From Moraxella pluranimalium (GTDB taxonomy: Bacteria > Pseudomonadota > Gammaproteobacteria > Pseudomonadales > Moraxellaceae), in the NCBI RefSeq assembly GCF_002014825.1, contig NZ_MUYU01000002.1, forward strand, positions 1-64,000: a stretch of 64,000 nt of DNA. The letters run 5' to 3'. How positions within the stretch are numbered: the first letter of the stretch is position 1; each line of letters starts with the position of its first letter. Of this stretch, positions 45,241-55,742 are shown in pieces. The notes under the pieces were generated by a model. The model was not told the origin of the DNA and did no database searches. It saw nothing but the letters and a program-made list of their open reading frames with translations. A program made the position numbers and the translations under genes.

Positions 45241-45779
45241 GCCATCAAGTTTTTGTGAGTTTTGCTGAGCAGTTAGCCGATGAGCAAGTAGCTGTTTATG
45301 ATGCTATTGATTTTGAGCATATCTTGACACACACGCTTGATGTGATGACACGCAAATTAAGTGATGGCGTAGAGTTTCGCTATTTTGTAGATGCACAAGC
45401 CTATTGGGATAAGCCAAAATCGCTTGGCATCTATGTCACTGACGATGTCGAAGGCAGACAGCTCAATCTCGATGCTCGTGGCAAGGATTATGCCACCAAT
45501 GTACTATCTTATCCAAGTGAATTGCCTGCGTTTATGATGAGTGAGCTGCCAGAGATTGAGCTTGGCGAGTTGATTTTTTGCCACCAAGTGGTACAAAAAG
45601 AAGCTGATGAACAATGCAAGACTTTTGAGCATCATTTTACGCATTTGATTGTGCATGGTATTTTGCACTTATTGGGCTTTGACCATGAAATTAGCGATGC
45701 CGATGCCGATGAGATGGAAGGCTTTGAGATTGAGATTTTGGCAGGATTAGGGATTGACAATCCCTATCTTGAGCAGTAA
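45237..45779 (+). CDS. ybeY: Endoribonuclease YbeY
   Basis: Zinc endoribonuclease for 16S rRNA 3'-end maturation and ribosome quality control. 180 residues, slightly long. The metal motif H-x3-H-x5-H is visible as HGILHLLGFDHE near residue 145, and the strand KDYATNVLSYP is the family landmark. Coupled to the phoH-like gene by a 4-nt overlap. Many relatives have corC next; here a bidirectional terminator and the convergent pyrF follow. Confidence 0.94.
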   Translation: MSHQVFVSFAEQLADEQVAVYDAIDFEHILTHTLDVMTRKLSDGVEFRYFVDAQAYWDKPKSLGIYVTDDVEGRQLNLDARGKDYATNVLSYPSELPAFMMSELPEIELGELIFCHQVVQKEADEQCKTFEHHFTHLIVHGILHLLGFDHEISDADADEMEGFEIEILAGLGIDNPYLEQ

Positions 45780-45793
45780 ACACATTCACAACA

Positions 45794-45826
45794 TAAAGCC
45801 CTTGTAGATACATCAAGGGCTTTATT
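45794..45826 (+). terminator. Bidirectional terminator between ybeY and pyrF
   Basis: TAAAGCCCTTG and CAAGGGCTTTA form an 11-bp arm pair; it lies between two convergent genes. Confidence 0.85.
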
Positions 45827-45838
45827 ATTACGCACGCA

Positions 45839-46528
45839 TCAAATCTGCGACAAAATCAGCTTTAGCTTCTCATTTGGATTATCCGCACCAGTAATAGAGC
45901 GTCCGATTACCAGATAATCTGAGCCATTTGCCAAAGCATCACTTGGTGTACAAATGCGCTTTTGGTCATCTTTGGCATCATCATTTAGGCGAATACCCGG
46001 AGTGACAAGCTTAAAATCAGCACCAAACTGCTGTTTTAGCATCTTGCTCTCTTGAGCTGAGCAGACCACACCATCTAAGCCTGCTTGATGTGTCAGCCCT
46101 GCCAAATGCAGCACCTGCTCACTTGCCGTACGAGCAATGCCAAGCTCGGCTAAGTTGGCATCCGTCATCGATGTCAACACCGTCACAGCGATCAGTAGTG
46201 TATCATAACCCCCCGCTGTCAATCGCTCCTTACATAGGCGCATCGCATCCGTGCCGACACTGGCATGAATATTAGTCATCCACACACCCATATCAGCGGC
46301 CGATAGCACCGCTTGCGCTGTGGTATTGGGGATGTCATGGAATTTCAGATCCAAAAACACTTCAAATCCACGCTGATGAAATGCCTTGACCACATCCACA
46401 CCACAGACGGTAAACAGCTCTTTACCCACCTTTAGACGGCATAGCGACGGATCTAAACTATCCGCCAGCACCAAAGCATCAGTTAAATTGTGCTTATCCA
46501 CCGCAACAATCACAGGTGATGTACTCAT
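45839..46528 (-). CDS. pyrF: Orotidine 5'-phosphate decarboxylase
   Basis: Last step of UMP synthesis. 229 residues, normal length. TIM barrel with the catalytic Lys/Asp array in [17 protein letters not shown] (near residue 60), the N-terminal [10 protein letters not shown], and phosphate-binding VTPGIRL and [11 protein letters not shown]. It lies downstream of lapA but behind that gene's terminator. Confidence 0.96.
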   Translation of the reverse strand: MSTSPVIVAVDKHNLTDALVLADSLDPSLCRLKVGKELFTVCGVDVVKAFHQRGFEVFLDLKFHDIPNTTAQAVLSAADMGVWMTNIHASVGTDAMRLCKERLTAGGYDTLLIAVTVLTSMTDANLAELGIARTASEQVLHLAGLTHQAGLDGVVCSAQESKMLKQQFGADFKLVTPGIRLNDDAKDDQKRICTPSDALANGSDYLVIGRSITGADNPNEKLKLILSQI

Positions 46529-46558
46529 AATTCACTCCAAAATCAAAATTCAAGCAAT

Positions 46559-46587
46559 AAAAAACCGTCTGTTTCAACGGTTTTTAT
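46559..46587 (-). terminator. Terminator after lapA
   Basis: AAAAACCGT and ACGGTTTTT pair on both strands, separated by CTGTTTCA; 12 nt after the lapA stop codon. Confidence 0.82.
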
Positions 46588-46599
46588 TTTATCATACTT

Positions 46600-46992
46600 T
46601 TATGATGACGTATGGTTTACTTGCTGTTGTGGTGCATTGACCGTCGTCTCAGTCATCGCAGCCAAAGTGTCATTTTGGCGAGCCAATTCAAGCTGTTTAG
46701 CTTGCTCGGCAAGCTTTAGATTGGCATCGGTCAATTGCCCTTGGATGGTATTGACTTCTTTTTTCAAGCGGCTGATTTCCCACTTGTTTTGTAGCACGCG
46801 GAATAGCAATAGCGCCAACAGAACGCCAATTAACACGCCCAAGAAAATGGTCGCAACAAGCACCAAGCCAAGACTCATGTTGGCAACTTGTGAAAATAGC
46901 AAATTAACGGTCACTGCTTGATTGTTCAGCACGACCAATGCCAGTGAATATGCAAAAGCAATAACCAATAAAACAATAAGAACAATATGCAT
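46600..46992 (-). CDS. lapA: Lipopolysaccharide assembly protein A (LapA domain)
   Basis: 130 residues. Two membrane helices (about 3-22 and 42-65) with NNQAVTVNLLF between them are typical of LapA/DUF1049; a cytoplasmic coiled coil follows (about 72-115, ISRLKKEVNTIQGQL). It lies 26 nt after ihfB in the cmk-rpsA-ihfB-lapA order of gammaproteobacteria. lapB, which follows lapA in enterics, is absent from this place: a terminator and pyrF come next. Confidence 0.88.
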   Translation of the reverse strand: MHIVLIVLLVIAFAYSLALVVLNNQAVTVNLLFSQVANMSLGLVLVATIFLGVLIGVLLALLLFRVLQNKWEISRLKKEVNTIQGQLTDANLKLAEQAKQLELARQNDTLAAMTETTVNAPQQQVNHTSS

Positions 46993-47018
46993 AATAAACT
47001 CAGAGTTATAATAATGGA

Positions 47019-47324
47019 TTAATCATTGATGGCATTGACAGATTCACGCAGTGCTTTACCCGGTTTGAAAAATGGTACAGCTTTTGCACCGACAGACACC
47101 TTCTCACCTGTGCGTGGATTGCGTGCTTCACGAGCTTCACGATGATGTAAGCAAAAGCTACCAAAACCACGAATTTCGATACGCCCATCATGCACGAGCT
47201 CATCGACCATCATCGCAAGAATCAATCGAACAGCTTCATCGACGATATGCTCTTCTAGCCCATCCGCATTTGCTGCCAAATTAGAAATCAAATCAGATTT
47301 ATTGATTACCGCTTGCGCTTGCAT
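47019..47324 (-). CDS. ihfB: Integration host factor subunit beta
   Basis: DNA-bending nucleoid protein, heterodimer with IhfA. 101 residues. HU/IHF fold with the IhfB-type start (INKSDLISNLA), GFGSFCLHHREAREARNPRTGE (arm with intercalating Pro in RNPRTGE) and the conserved KAVPFFKPGKALRE ending. AGGAT precedes the ATG. Sits between rpsA (terminator in between) and lapA. Confidence 0.95.
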   Translation of the reverse strand: MQAQAVINKSDLISNLAANADGLEEHIVDEAVRLILAMMVDELVHDGRIEIRGFGSFCLHHREAREARNPRTGEKVSVGAKAVPFFKPGKALRESVNAIND

Positions 47325-47510
47325 ACATCCTACCTTTTACACTGCAAAATCATTTGTCAAAAATTACAAATCATTGTGGGATTGGTTAATGATAGCCCAA
47401 AACCTACAAAAAGTGAATGGATTTTTTGTTAAAATTCATCAAATTAGTCAATTATTTAGCAGTTGGTTATATTCATTGGCTTAATCACCGAAATTTTTCT
47501 TATCAATGAC

Positions 47511-47543
47511 AAAAAGCGATGAGTCAAACCCATCGCTTTTTTT
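47511..47543 (-). terminator. Terminator of rpsA
   Basis: AAAAAGCGATG and CATCGCTTTTT form an 11-bp arm pair with a 10-nt loop; 15 nt after the rpsA stop codon. Confidence 0.9.
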
Positions 47544-47557
47544 GCAAAGACAATCAA

Positions 47558-49234
47558 TTAGCCTTTTAGTGCATCACCAAAGATGTCACCAAGAGTTTTT
47601 GGTTGTGCTTCAGCAGGTTGAGCATTTGATAGCTCTTTGATTGCTTGACGCTCATCTGCTTCATCTTTTGCCTTGATTGATAGGCTGATGCTACGAGATT
47701 TGCGGTCAGTACCAACAATCTTCGCTTCAACTTCATCACCAACGCTTAGTACTTTAGAAGCATCTTCGGTACGCTCACGAGCGATGTCCGCTGCGCGTAG
47801 GTAGCCTTCAACTTCGTCAGCCAAAGTGATCACTGCACCTTTTGCATCAACTTCTTTTACTGTGCCTTTAACGATTGCACCACGGTCATTTGCCAATAGG
47901 TATTCGTTAAATGGATCAGAGTTTAGTTGCTTGATGCCTAGGCTGATGCGGTTTGCTTCTGCATCTACTGACAATACAACAGCTTCTACTGTGTCGCCTT
48001 TTGAGTAGTTGCGGATTGCTTCTTCGCCAGCTTCAGTCCAAGAGATGTCTGATAGGTGAACTAGACCGTCGATACCACCTTCTAGGCCGATGAATAGACC
48101 AAAGTCAGTGATAGACTTGATAGTACCGCTGATTTTTTGACCTTTTTCGTGGTTCTTATCAAACTCTTCCCATGGGTTTGGCATGGTTTGTTTGATACCT
48201 AGGCTGATACGACGACGCTCGCCATCGATCTCAAGAACCATCACATTCACTTCGTCGCCCACTTGAACAACTTTTGATGGGTGGATGTTCTTGTTGGTGT
48301 GATCCATTTCAGATACGTGTACTAGACCTTCGATGCCTTCAGCGATTTCAGCGAAGCAGCCGTAGTCAGTTAGGTTGGTTACACGAGCTTTGGTGATTGT
48401 GCCAACTGGATAAGTTTTTTCAACTTCGTTCCATGGATCAGTACCAAGTTGTTTTAGACCTAGGCTAACACGGTTACGCTCACGGTCGAACTTCAATACT
48501 TTAACTTTTAGGTCTTGACCAACTTCAACAGCTTCTGATGGGTGCTTGATACGCTTCCAAGCCATGTCAGTGATGTGTAGAAGACCATCGATGCCGCCTA
48601 GATCAACGAATGCACCGTAGTCAGTTAGGTTCTTAACGATACCTTCTACTTCCATGCCTTCTTCTAGTTTGGCTAGTAGTTCATCACGCTCTGCTGAGTT
48701 TTCAGCTTCCATAACGGCACGGCGAGATACCACGATGTTGTTGCGTTGCTTGTCGATCTTGATAACTTTGAACTCAAGCTCTTTGCCTTCTAGGTGAGTA
48801 GTTTCGCGAACTGGGCGAACATCTACTAGAGAACCTGGTAGGAATGCACGTACTGAACCGATTTCAACAGTGAAACCGCCTTTAACTTTAGATGAGATAA
48901 CACCTTTAACGATTTCGTCGTTTTCGTGCAATTGCTCAAGCGCACGCCAGCTTTCTTCACGCTTCGCTTTTTCGCGTGAAAGCACAGTTTGACCCATGCC
49001 ATTGTCCACAGCTTCAACAACCACATCGATGCTGTCGCCTACTGCTACTTCAAGCTCGCCAGCTTCGTTTAGGAACTCTTCACGAGCAACGATGCCTTCA
49101 GACTTAAGACCAGTGTCCACTGTAATCCAATCGCTGTCGATCGCAACCACAGTACCTGAAATCACTGAGCCACGCTCAATGTTAAGACCTTGTTCTGATT
49201 GGCTTGCTTCAAACAGTTCAGCAAATGATACCAT
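47558..49234 (-). CDS. rpsA: 30S ribosomal protein S1
   Basis: RNA-binding ribosomal protein that recruits mRNAs to the 30S subunit. 558 residues from the ATG at 49234 (AAGGTAAACATA upstream; FAELFEASQ start); the frame is open to 49273. Six S1 repeats are visible, the later ones with the recurring [23 protein letters not shown] pattern and [14 protein letters not shown]. Codon use is the most biased in the window (GGTGAT, GAAGC-rich), as expected for a highly expressed gene. It has its own terminator, so ihfB needs a separate promoter or read-through. Confidence 0.97.
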   Translation of the reverse strand: MVSFAELFEASQSEQGLNIERGSVISGTVVAIDSDWITVDTGLKSEGIVAREEFLNEAGELEVAVGDSIDVVVEAVDNGMGQTVLSREKAKREESWRALEQLHENDEIVKGVISSKVKGGFTVEIGSVRAFLPGSLVDVRPVRETTHLEGKELEFKVIKIDKQRNNIVVSRRAVMEAENSAERDELLAKLEEGMEVEGIVKNLTDYGAFVDLGGIDGLLHITDMAWKRIKHPSEAVEVGQDLKVKVLKFDRERNRVSLGLKQLGTDPWNEVEKTYPVGTITKARVTNLTDYGCFAEIAEGIEGLVHVSEMDHTNKNIHPSKVVQVGDEVNVMVLEIDGERRRISLGIKQTMPNPWEEFDKNHEKGQKISGTIKSITDFGLFIGLEGGIDGLVHLSDISWTEAGEEAIRNYSKGDTVEAVVLSVDAEANRISLGIKQLNSDPFNEYLLANDRGAIVKGTVKEVDAKGAVITLADEVEGYLRAADIARERTEDASKVLSVGDEVEAKIVGTDRKSRSISLSIKAKDEADERQAIKELSNAQPAEAQPKTLGDIFGDALKG

Positions 49235-49464
49235 TATGTTTACCTTAAAAATATTGCCACAGCCTGCCAGCACAGTGTGGTTCAGTTAAGCATGACGCCA
49301 AGCATTGCTGGATTTTCACTTCGCTCACGCATTAAAAAATATAAACCGCATTATTTTACATCATTTTTTAACAAAAATCACCCAATTTTTATGATTTTTT
49401 GGGTGGTTTTGATAAAGATTTTGATCAATTGGTCAAATTTTATCGTCATTCGTCGCTTGTTGGG

Positions 49465-50184
49465 TTAATTTGGCAAATTTACCCCTTTGCTTTGGCAAAA
49501 TGCTCGCACTTTTTCATATACTTGCTCCGCATTCAACTCCGAGCTATCAAGCACCAGCGCATCATCAGCAGGCTTGGACGGTGCGACACTGCGGTTTTGG
49601 TCACGCTCATCACGAGCCACAATCTCCGCCAAAATCGCTTCATAATCTGCCGCCTTGCCCGCTTGTGTCAGCTGAGATACGCGGCGGTCGGCTCGTGCTT
49701 TGGCACTTGCGGTTAAAAATACCTTGACAGGCGCATCAGGGAAAATCACCGTACCCATGTCACGACCATCGGCAATCAGCCCGCCACGCTTTGCCATATC
49801 TCGCTGAACATCAAACAGTGCCGTACGCACCTTTGGAAATACCGCCACTTTTGATGCATAGCCACCGACCGTTTCGTTACGAATATCATCGACCAATGGC
49901 TCACCATTGACCAAAATCTCAACCATCTTGGTTTCGTGATTAATCACAAAAGCTAAGTTTAATGACTGTGTTAATTTTTCTAATTGATTTTCTAGGTCAG
50001 GTGTCGCATCACTCAATAAATTTGCCTTATGTGCTAACAATCCAATAATGCGATATAACGCACCACTGTCAAGCAAGCTAAAGCCAAGCTCATCTGCCAA
50101 GCGATATGCCAATGTGCCTTTGCCTGCGCCACTTGGCCCATCGATACAGATGACTGGATGTGGGTATTGATGAGTTGTCGTCAT
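49465..50184 (-). CDS. cmk: Cytidylate kinase
   Basis: Phosphorylates CMP and dCMP. 239 residues, normal length. P-loop IDGPSGAGKGTLAYRLA near residues 14-30, then LLDSGALYRIIGL, the NMP-binding IRNETVGGYASKVA, GLIADGRDMGTVIFPDAPVKVF and the lid region with RADRR. About 230 bp separate it from rpsA, the usual downstream neighbour. Confidence 0.96.
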   Translation of the reverse strand: MTTTHQYPHPVICIDGPSGAGKGTLAYRLADELGFSLLDSGALYRIIGLLAHKANLLSDATPDLENQLEKLTQSLNLAFVINHETKMVEILVNGEPLVDDIRNETVGGYASKVAVFPKVRTALFDVQRDMAKRGGLIADGRDMGTVIFPDAPVKVFLTASAKARADRRVSQLTQAGKAADYEAILAEIVARDERDQNRSVAPSKPADDALVLDSSELNAEQVYEKVRAFCQSKGVNLPN

Positions 50185-50211
50185 AATAAGCTCTTATTTG
50201 TAATGATTTAA

Positions 50212-50757
50212 TTAAACTTTACTAATTGCCATCTGTTTTGCTAGGCGTTTATCCGCGCGTCTTTGCGCAAAAAATTGGCTAAGCATCTGCGAACATTCGC
50301 ACGCGAGCAGCCCATGCGATACCGTCGCCTGATGATTATAAAACCCCATTTGGCTAAGGTCTAGCTGACTGCCGACTACGCCTGATTTTGGCTCAAAAGT
50401 AGCAAACACAATCCGAGCAACCCGAGCATGAACCAACGCCCCAAAGCACATGGTGCACGGCTCAAGCGTCACATACAGCGTCGTCTGTGGCGGCAGGCGA
50501 TAGTTATTAAGCTGAGTGCAAGCATCCCTGAGTGCCACAATCTCGGCGTGTGCCGTCGGGTCATGCGATAAAATCGGCTGATTAAATCCCTTGCCAATCA
50601 CCTGACCATCATGCACGAGTATCGCACCGACGGGGATTTCACCCGCCATTGCACCTTTTTTGGCTTCATCGATGGCCAGCCTCATCATAGCAACATCAAA
50701 GCCCTGCCAAAACTGATGGTTTGACAGCTTGATAGCCTGCCAATCAAGCTGATGCAT
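50212..50757 (-). CDS. tadA: tRNA adenosine(34) deaminase TadA
   Basis: Converts A34 to inosine in tRNA-Arg(ACG). 181 residues from the ATG at 50757 (MHQLDWQAI), which avoids overlap with ung; the frame is open to an ATG at 50814 that would overlap ung by 38 nt. Neither start has a clear ribosome site. Zinc and catalytic motifs are intact: AHAEIVAL (His and catalytic Glu) and PCTMCFGALVHARVARIVF (two Cys). Lies between ung and cmk on one strand. Confidence 0.92.
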   Translation of the reverse strand: MHQLDWQAIKLSNHQFWQGFDVAMMRLAIDEAKKGAMAGEIPVGAILVHDGQVIGKGFNQPILSHDPTAHAEIVALRDACTQLNNYRLPPQTTLYVTLEPCTMCFGALVHARVARIVFATFEPKSGVVGSQLDLSQMGFYNHQATVSHGLLACECSQMLSQFFAQRRADKRLAKQMAISKV

Positions 50758-50776
50758 CGATGGACACAAAGGCTGA

Positions 50777-51493
50777 TTATTGTGGCAACTGCCAATCAAT
50801 GGGGGTCTTGCCATGGCGTATTAGATACTCATTGGTCTTGGAAAATGGGCGAGTGCCAAAAAACCCACCCCGATTGGCAGATAGTGGCGATGGGTGATTG
50901 GCGGTCAGCACCAAATGGCGTGATGTGTCAATAAATCGCCCTTTATTTTTGGCATAACTGCCCCATAGAATAAAAACCGTCCGTTCGGTTTGTTCGTTCA
51001 GCACTTGGATGGCATAATCAGTAAATTCTTCCCACCCCCGTCGCTGATGGCTACCTGCCATTCCCGCCTCGACAGTCAGTGTGGCATTGAGCAGTAGCAC
51101 GCCCTGCCTTGCCCAAGATGACAAATCGCCATGTGCACTGACTGCAATACCAAGGTCAGCGGCAAGCTCTTTTAGGATATTTTGTAGGCTTGGTGGCTTA
51201 GGAATAATCTTAGGCACGCTAAACGATAGCCCCATCGCCTGCCCTGCGCCATGATACGGGTCTTGCCCCAAAATCACTACCTTGACTTGCGACAATGGTG
51301 TTAGATGAAAGGCATTAAAAATCTGATTTTTTGGCGGATAGATTTGCTTGCCATCTTGATAAGCAGATTGCAAAAACACCCGCAATGCATCCATCTGAGC
51401 GCCAAGTAGCGCGGGTGCTAGCGCCATTTTCCAATCTTCGGGCAGCTGTACTCGTGCGAGCATTGCTTGCTCGGCTTGTGTGTATTGCATCAT
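50777..51493 (-). CDS. ung: Uracil-DNA glycosylase (family 1)
   Basis: Removes uracil from DNA. 238 residues, normal length. The water-activating loop is [22 protein letters not shown] (catalytic Asp in GQDPYHG), the uracil-binding [12 protein letters not shown] and the minor-groove loop [19 protein letters not shown] are intact. Its start overlaps the stop of the upstream RDD-family gene as ATGA. Confidence 0.97.
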   Translation of the reverse strand: MMQYTQAEQAMLARVQLPEDWKMALAPALLGAQMDALRVFLQSAYQDGKQIYPPKNQIFNAFHLTPLSQVKVVILGQDPYHGAGQAMGLSFSVPKIIPKPPSLQNILKELAADLGIAVSAHGDLSSWARQGVLLLNATLTVEAGMAGSHQRRGWEEFTDYAIQVLNEQTERTVFILWGSYAKNKGRFIDTSRHLVLTANHPSPLSANRGGFFGTRPFSKTNEYLIRHGKTPIDWQLPQ

Positions 51494-52419
51494 TTTGTCT
51501 TTGCCTTGAATGGGCGTGACGATGTCTTGACCACCACTGTGCCTGCCAGTTTATCATGCCAGCCTTGTCTTTGGTGGTTACGCCCTGCGATAAAATAGTT
51601 AATCATTAATAAAATCAATGATAAGTTAATCGGTACAGGCAGGCCTGATGCCAATTGATAAATCACAAACAGCACGCCAACACGCACAATCACTCGTTTA
51701 AAGAAACTTGGTATTTCAAAAGTCTTGGCATCCACTGTGCGGATACCCGCCACCATCTTGCCAAAGGACTGCCCACGAGCAATAATCAAAATCAGCTGAA
51801 TCACCACATACGCCATCAACAGTGCTGTGGTCAAAGTCATCGTCTGCGGGCTAATCTGTGCGGCAAGCTCTTGAGCGTATGCCATACGAGTGGCAAAATC
51901 ACCGGTATTTAGCTTGACAGGGTCGGGGTTTAGCGACATGAAATTTTGTAAAAATGGCAACAATGTCAGCAAAAACAACACAAAATTAACCATCACCGCC
52001 ATAAATCGTGCGCCAATCGTCGCATAGACGATATCACCCGTCGCCTGTGTACGCACTTGCGGTTGTGGTGTGGCGGTTGGTTGCTGCGCCGTACTTGGCT
52101 CTTTACGGCCGTATAGCTCGGCGACGCTCACACGCTTATTGGCATCTTGTTTTGGCAATGCGTTATCCGTTGGTCGAAAATCAGGATTATCGCCAAAGCT
52201 TTTGACTTCTCGTACGGTAGGCTTAGCAGGTGCTACTTGACCGACAGGCTCATAGCGATATTGGTTGTTGGTCAAATCGCCCAAGCGTTGCCACCCACTC
52301 ATACCCGAATGCCACGCCAAATCATCAAGCAACACTTCGCCTGATGCCAACATGGTATTGAGCTCATCAAGGGTATAAGGCCCTGCTTGTACATTATTTC
52401 TTGCCAAATAGATTTTCAT
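51490..52419 (-). CDS. RDD-family membrane protein with N-terminal GYF_2 domain
   Basis: 309 residues. The first 55 form a GYF_2-like domain ([22 protein letters not shown], then GWQRLGDL). A Pro/Gln/Thr-rich linker (about 60-130) follows, then an RDD domain with three membrane helices (about 140-160, 195-215, 250-285) that carries the expected Arg ([11 protein letters not shown]) and Asp/Gly residues. RDD proteins are often transporters or membrane scaffolds of unknown role. Coupled to ung by a 4-nt overlap. Confidence 0.82.
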   Translation of the reverse strand: MKIYLARNNVQAGPYTLDELNTMLASGEVLLDDLAWHSGMSGWQRLGDLTNNQYRYEPVGQVAPAKPTVREVKSFGDNPDFRPTDNALPKQDANKRVSVAELYGRKEPSTAQQPTATPQPQVRTQATGDIVYATIGARFMAVMVNFVLFLLTLLPFLQNFMSLNPDPVKLNTGDFATRMAYAQELAAQISPQTMTLTTALLMAYVVIQLILIIARGQSFGKMVAGIRTVDAKTFEIPSFFKRVIVRVGVLFVIYQLASGLPVPINLSLILLMINYFIAGRNHQRQGWHDKLAGTVVVKTSSRPFKAKTK

Positions 52420-52470
52420 AAACTGCCTAACTTTTTAATTTGGTAATTGTCTATTGTAAACCAAAATGCC

Positions 52471-52506
52471 AAAAAAACAAGGTATTCACCCGTAGTAAAT
52501 ACCTTG
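52471..52506 (-). terminator. Terminator of the DUF6636 gene
   Basis: CAAGGTATT and AATACCTTG form a perfect 9-bp stem on the minus strand followed by seven T. Confidence 0.88.
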
Positions 52507-52521
52507 TCATATGCCATTGTA

Positions 52522-52953
52522 TCAAAAAATTCTTTGGCGTTTTCGGCTTAAGAAAAACCCACGCCCACGAGTATTTTTACAAGTTAATCCCGATTTTTGG
52601 CTTGTGCACGACCAGCCATTGCCACGCACGGTTTGACCATAGTTAAGCACCATCATCTCATCAGGGTGAATGTATGGATAATCCGAATAGCATTCAAGCT
52701 CGGCTTTTTTGCGGTTCAGCGTAAATCGACCACCCCAATCCAGTGGACACCAGTCAGGCATTGGTCTGGCAGGCTTACTATTGCTGCGCTCTATGATATC
52801 ACAGGTGACACCTGATGTACTATGTGCCATATCACCACCACAGATGATATTGCCCGATGGCGTTTTGAAATATACTTCTGCGTTTGACACCATGCTCACA
52901 GACAGCAAAGCAATAGCGGTGATTATTACACGATAACTTTTCATCAATATCAT
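52522..52953 (-). CDS. DUF6636-like secreted protein
   Basis: 143 residues. Signal peptide about 1-25 (ending VSNAEV). The mature part begins VYFKTPSGNIICGG, has six Cys in a pattern compatible with three disulfides (IICGG, VTCDI, DWCPL, LECYS, WSCTS, LTCKN) and Gly/Trp motifs such as LDWGGRFTL and GNGWSC. These features match the small secreted DUF6636 family, whose function is unknown. Strong terminator downstream; the ppsA terminator lies upstream. Confidence 0.72.
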   Translation of the reverse strand: MILMKSYRVIITAIALLSVSMVSNAEVYFKTPSGNIICGGDMAHSTSGVTCDIIERSNSKPARPMPDWCPLDWGGRFTLNRKKAELECYSDYPYIHPDEMMVLNYGQTVRGNGWSCTSQKSGLTCKNTRGRGFFLSRKRQRIF

Positions 52954-52971
52954 AAATAGCTCTCACATGGC

Positions 52972-53005
52972 AAAACAGCACAGGCGTCGCCCATGCTGTT
53001 TTTTT
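52972..53005 (-). terminator. Terminator of ppsA
   Basis: AACAGCA and TGCTGTT arms with additional GG/CC pairing around CGTCGC; T and A tracts on both sides. Confidence 0.7.
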
Positions 53006-53016
53006 GGATGAATGGC

Positions 53017-55392
53017 TTATGACTTGTTCTTGTCATCCGCTAGGAATAGCCAAGTATCTAGCACAGTATCAGGGTTTAGCGATACCGAGCTAATGCCTTG
53101 TTCCATCAGCCAATACGCTAGGTCTGGATGGTCTGATGGGCCTTGACCGCAGATACCGACATATTTGCCTTGCGCACGGCAGGCGTCGATGGCGATTTTT
53201 AGCAGTTTCTTAACCGCTGGGTCACGCTCATCAAACAGATGCGATACGATGCCTGAGTCACGGTCTAGACCAAGTGTCAGCTGTGTCAAGTCGTTTGAAC
53301 CGATTGAGAAACCATCAAAGTATTGCAAGAACTCATCCGCCAAAATCGCATTGGTCGGTAGCTCACACATCATGATGATTTCAAGACCATTTTCGCCACG
53401 CTTCAAGCCATTTTTCTCAAGTAATTCAATCACTTGCTTAGCTTCGCCTGTGGTACGCACAAATGGAATCATGATTTTGACATTGGTCAAGCCCATATCG
53501 TCGCGCACATATTTTAGCGCACGGCACTCAAGCTCAAAGCAGTCACGGAAATTATCCGATACATAGCGAGACGCACCACGGAAACCAAGCATTGGGTTCT
53601 CTTCTGATGGCTCATACAGCTTACCGCCGATTAGGTTGGCATATTCATTTGACTTAAAGTCAGACATACGCACAATCACAGGCTTATTGCGGAACGCCAC
53701 CGCCAAAGTTGAGATACCTTCAATCAGCTTATTGATGTAGAACTCAACTGGTGAGTTGTAGCCTGCCATACGCTCTTGAACAGCTTGTACTGTCTCTTGT
53801 GGTAGGCTGTCGATGTTTAGTAGTGCTTTTGGATGCACGCCAATCATACGGTTGATGATGAACTCAAGACGAGCCAAGCCCACGCCCTCATTTGGGATTT
53901 GAGCAAAGTCAAAGGCACGGTCAGGGTTACCCACGTTCATCATCACCTTAAACGCAAGCTCTGGCATGGTGCTGATTGAGTTACGCTGTACTTCAAAGTC
54001 TAGCAAGCCTTCATAAATAAAGCCGGTATCACCTTCTGCGCACGATACAGTGACTTCTTGACCATCGACCAACACTTCGGTGGCATTGCCCGAGCCGACG
54101 ATAGCAGGCACGCCCAATTCACGAGCGATAATCGCCGCATGGCAAGTACGACCACCACGGTTGGTGATAATCGCTGATGCACGCTTCATCACTGGTTCCC
54201 AATCTGGGTCAGTCATGTCAGAGACAAGCACATCACCATCTTGGACTTTGCTCATTTCATTCAAATTGGTGACGATACGCACTTTACCACTGCCCACACG
54301 CTGACCGATTGAGCGACCTTCGGTGAGTACTTTAGCGCCTTTTGAGTTGATGATATAGCGCTCCATATGGTTCTTATCTTGGCGAGATTTGACCGTTTCT
54401 GGACGCGCTTGTACGATGAAGATTTCGCCTGTATCACCATCTTTTGCCCACTCGATATCCATCGGCTGACCATAATGTTTCTCAATGATCAATGCTTGCT
54501 TAGCAAGGCGAGTTAGCTCATCGGTATTTAGGGCAAATTGGTTGCGGTCTGCTTTATCAACATCAACGATTTTGGTTGACTTGGTGGTGCTACCTTCATC
54601 GCCATAGACCATTTTCTTTTGTTTTGAGCCAAGATTACGGCGTACGACCGCAGGACGGTTTTGTTCTAGTAGGGCTTTTGATAGATAAAATTCATCAGGG
54701 TTCACCGCGCCTTGAACGACCATCTCGCCTAGGCCATAGCTTGCGGTGATAAATACCACTTCATCAAAGCCAGACTCGGTATCTAGCGTAAACATCACGC
54801 CTGATGTACCCGTCTCTGAACGCACCATACGCTGAATACCTGCTGACAGCGCCACGCCTGCGTGCTCAAAGCCCTTGTGCACACGATATGCAATCGCACG
54901 GTCATTATATAGTGATGCAAATACTTCTTTGATAGCAATCAATACATTGTCAATGCCACGAATGTTCAAGAAAGTCTCTTGCTGACCGGCAAATGACGCA
55001 TCAGGCAAGTCTTCTGCTGTCGCTGATGAACGCACCGCCACAGCGATGTCTTGACCGCCTGATAGCTCGGCAAATGCTGCACGGATTTCATCTTCTAGGT
55101 CTTTTGGCAATTCTTGGTCAATGACCCAGCCACGAATCTTAGCACCTGTTTGGGCAAGCAATTCTACATCATCAACATCCAAGCCTTTTAGCTCAGCATT
55201 GATTTTGTCAAGCAAACCCGTTTCGTTCAAAAAGCGGTTAAAGGCATCGGCAGTGGTCGCAAAACCATTTGGCACATTCACGCCCAAATTACCCAAGTGG
55301 CTAATCATCTCACCGAGTGATGAGTTTTTGCCACCAACCAATTCAACATCATCTTTACCCAGTTGATTAAATGGGATGACTTGCTTGCTCAT
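53017..55392 (-). CDS. ppsA: Phosphoenolpyruvate synthase
   Basis: Gluconeogenic enzyme: pyruvate, ATP and water to phosphoenolpyruvate, AMP and phosphate. 791 residues from the ATG at 55392 (GGAG upstream, MSKQVIPF), normal length. N-terminal PPDK_N ATP-binding domain with [14 protein letters not shown] and [19 protein letters not shown], the phosphohistidine domain with [21 protein letters not shown] (near residue 420), and the PEP-binding barrel with [19 protein letters not shown]. The PpsR-target Thr lies two residues before the catalytic His (TCH). Divergent from its regulator ppsR. Confidence 0.97.
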   Translation of the reverse strand: MSKQVIPFNQLGKDDVELVGGKNSSLGEMISHLGNLGVNVPNGFATTADAFNRFLNETGLLDKINAELKGLDVDDVELLAQTGAKIRGWVIDQELPKDLEDEIRAAFAELSGGQDIAVAVRSSATAEDLPDASFAGQQETFLNIRGIDNVLIAIKEVFASLYNDRAIAYRVHKGFEHAGVALSAGIQRMVRSETGTSGVMFTLDTESGFDEVVFITASYGLGEMVVQGAVNPDEFYLSKALLEQNRPAVVRRNLGSKQKKMVYGDEGSTTKSTKIVDVDKADRNQFALNTDELTRLAKQALIIEKHYGQPMDIEWAKDGDTGEIFIVQARPETVKSRQDKNHMERYIINSKGAKVLTEGRSIGQRVGSGKVRIVTNLNEMSKVQDGDVLVSDMTDPDWEPVMKRASAIITNRGGRTCHAAIIARELGVPAIVGSGNATEVLVDGQEVTVSCAEGDTGFIYEGLLDFEVQRNSISTMPELAFKVMMNVGNPDRAFDFAQIPNEGVGLARLEFIINRMIGVHPKALLNIDSLPQETVQAVQERMAGYNSPVEFYINKLIEGISTLAVAFRNKPVIVRMSDFKSNEYANLIGGKLYEPSEENPMLGFRGASRYVSDNFRDCFELECRALKYVRDDMGLTNVKIMIPFVRTTGEAKQVIELLEKNGLKRGENGLEIIMMCELPTNAILADEFLQYFDGFSIGSNDLTQLTLGLDRDSGIVSHLFDERDPAVKKLLKIAIDACRAQGKYVGICGQGPSDHPDLAYWLMEQGISSVSLNPDTVLDTWLFLADDKNKS

Positions 55393-55742
55393 AAATAACT
55401 CCAATAAAAGTTGGCATTGTCTCAAGATGCGCCCAAAATAATTTTTTGGCATATTTTTTATAAAGATAAGTTATAAAAAAATCGGCACACTCAAGAAATC
55501 TGTAAGATTTTGTCGATTATAACCACAAAAAATTGAATACTCAATCCATTTATCAATTTATTTTTGATAAAAATAGTGGTATTTTTATTATAAATAGATT
55601 TGCTATTGATTTTTGGTAATTTTTATGATTTTTGTAAACTTATGTATGATAACTGATATTAGCACGCATTGACAAATTAGGTACAAAATCAGTTTTTGTG
55701 CTATACTTAGGGCAATATCGTCCAGTTATAGGTGAATATGAC
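55393..55742. other. Divergent ppsA/ppsR promoter region, 350 bp
   Basis: Very AT-rich region between the divergent ppsA and ppsR genes. A TGCTATACT extended -10 at 55699-55707 is a candidate for the ppsR promoter. No ORF or terminator hairpin is seen. The length leaves room for regulator sites, none of which I can name. Confidence 0.45.
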
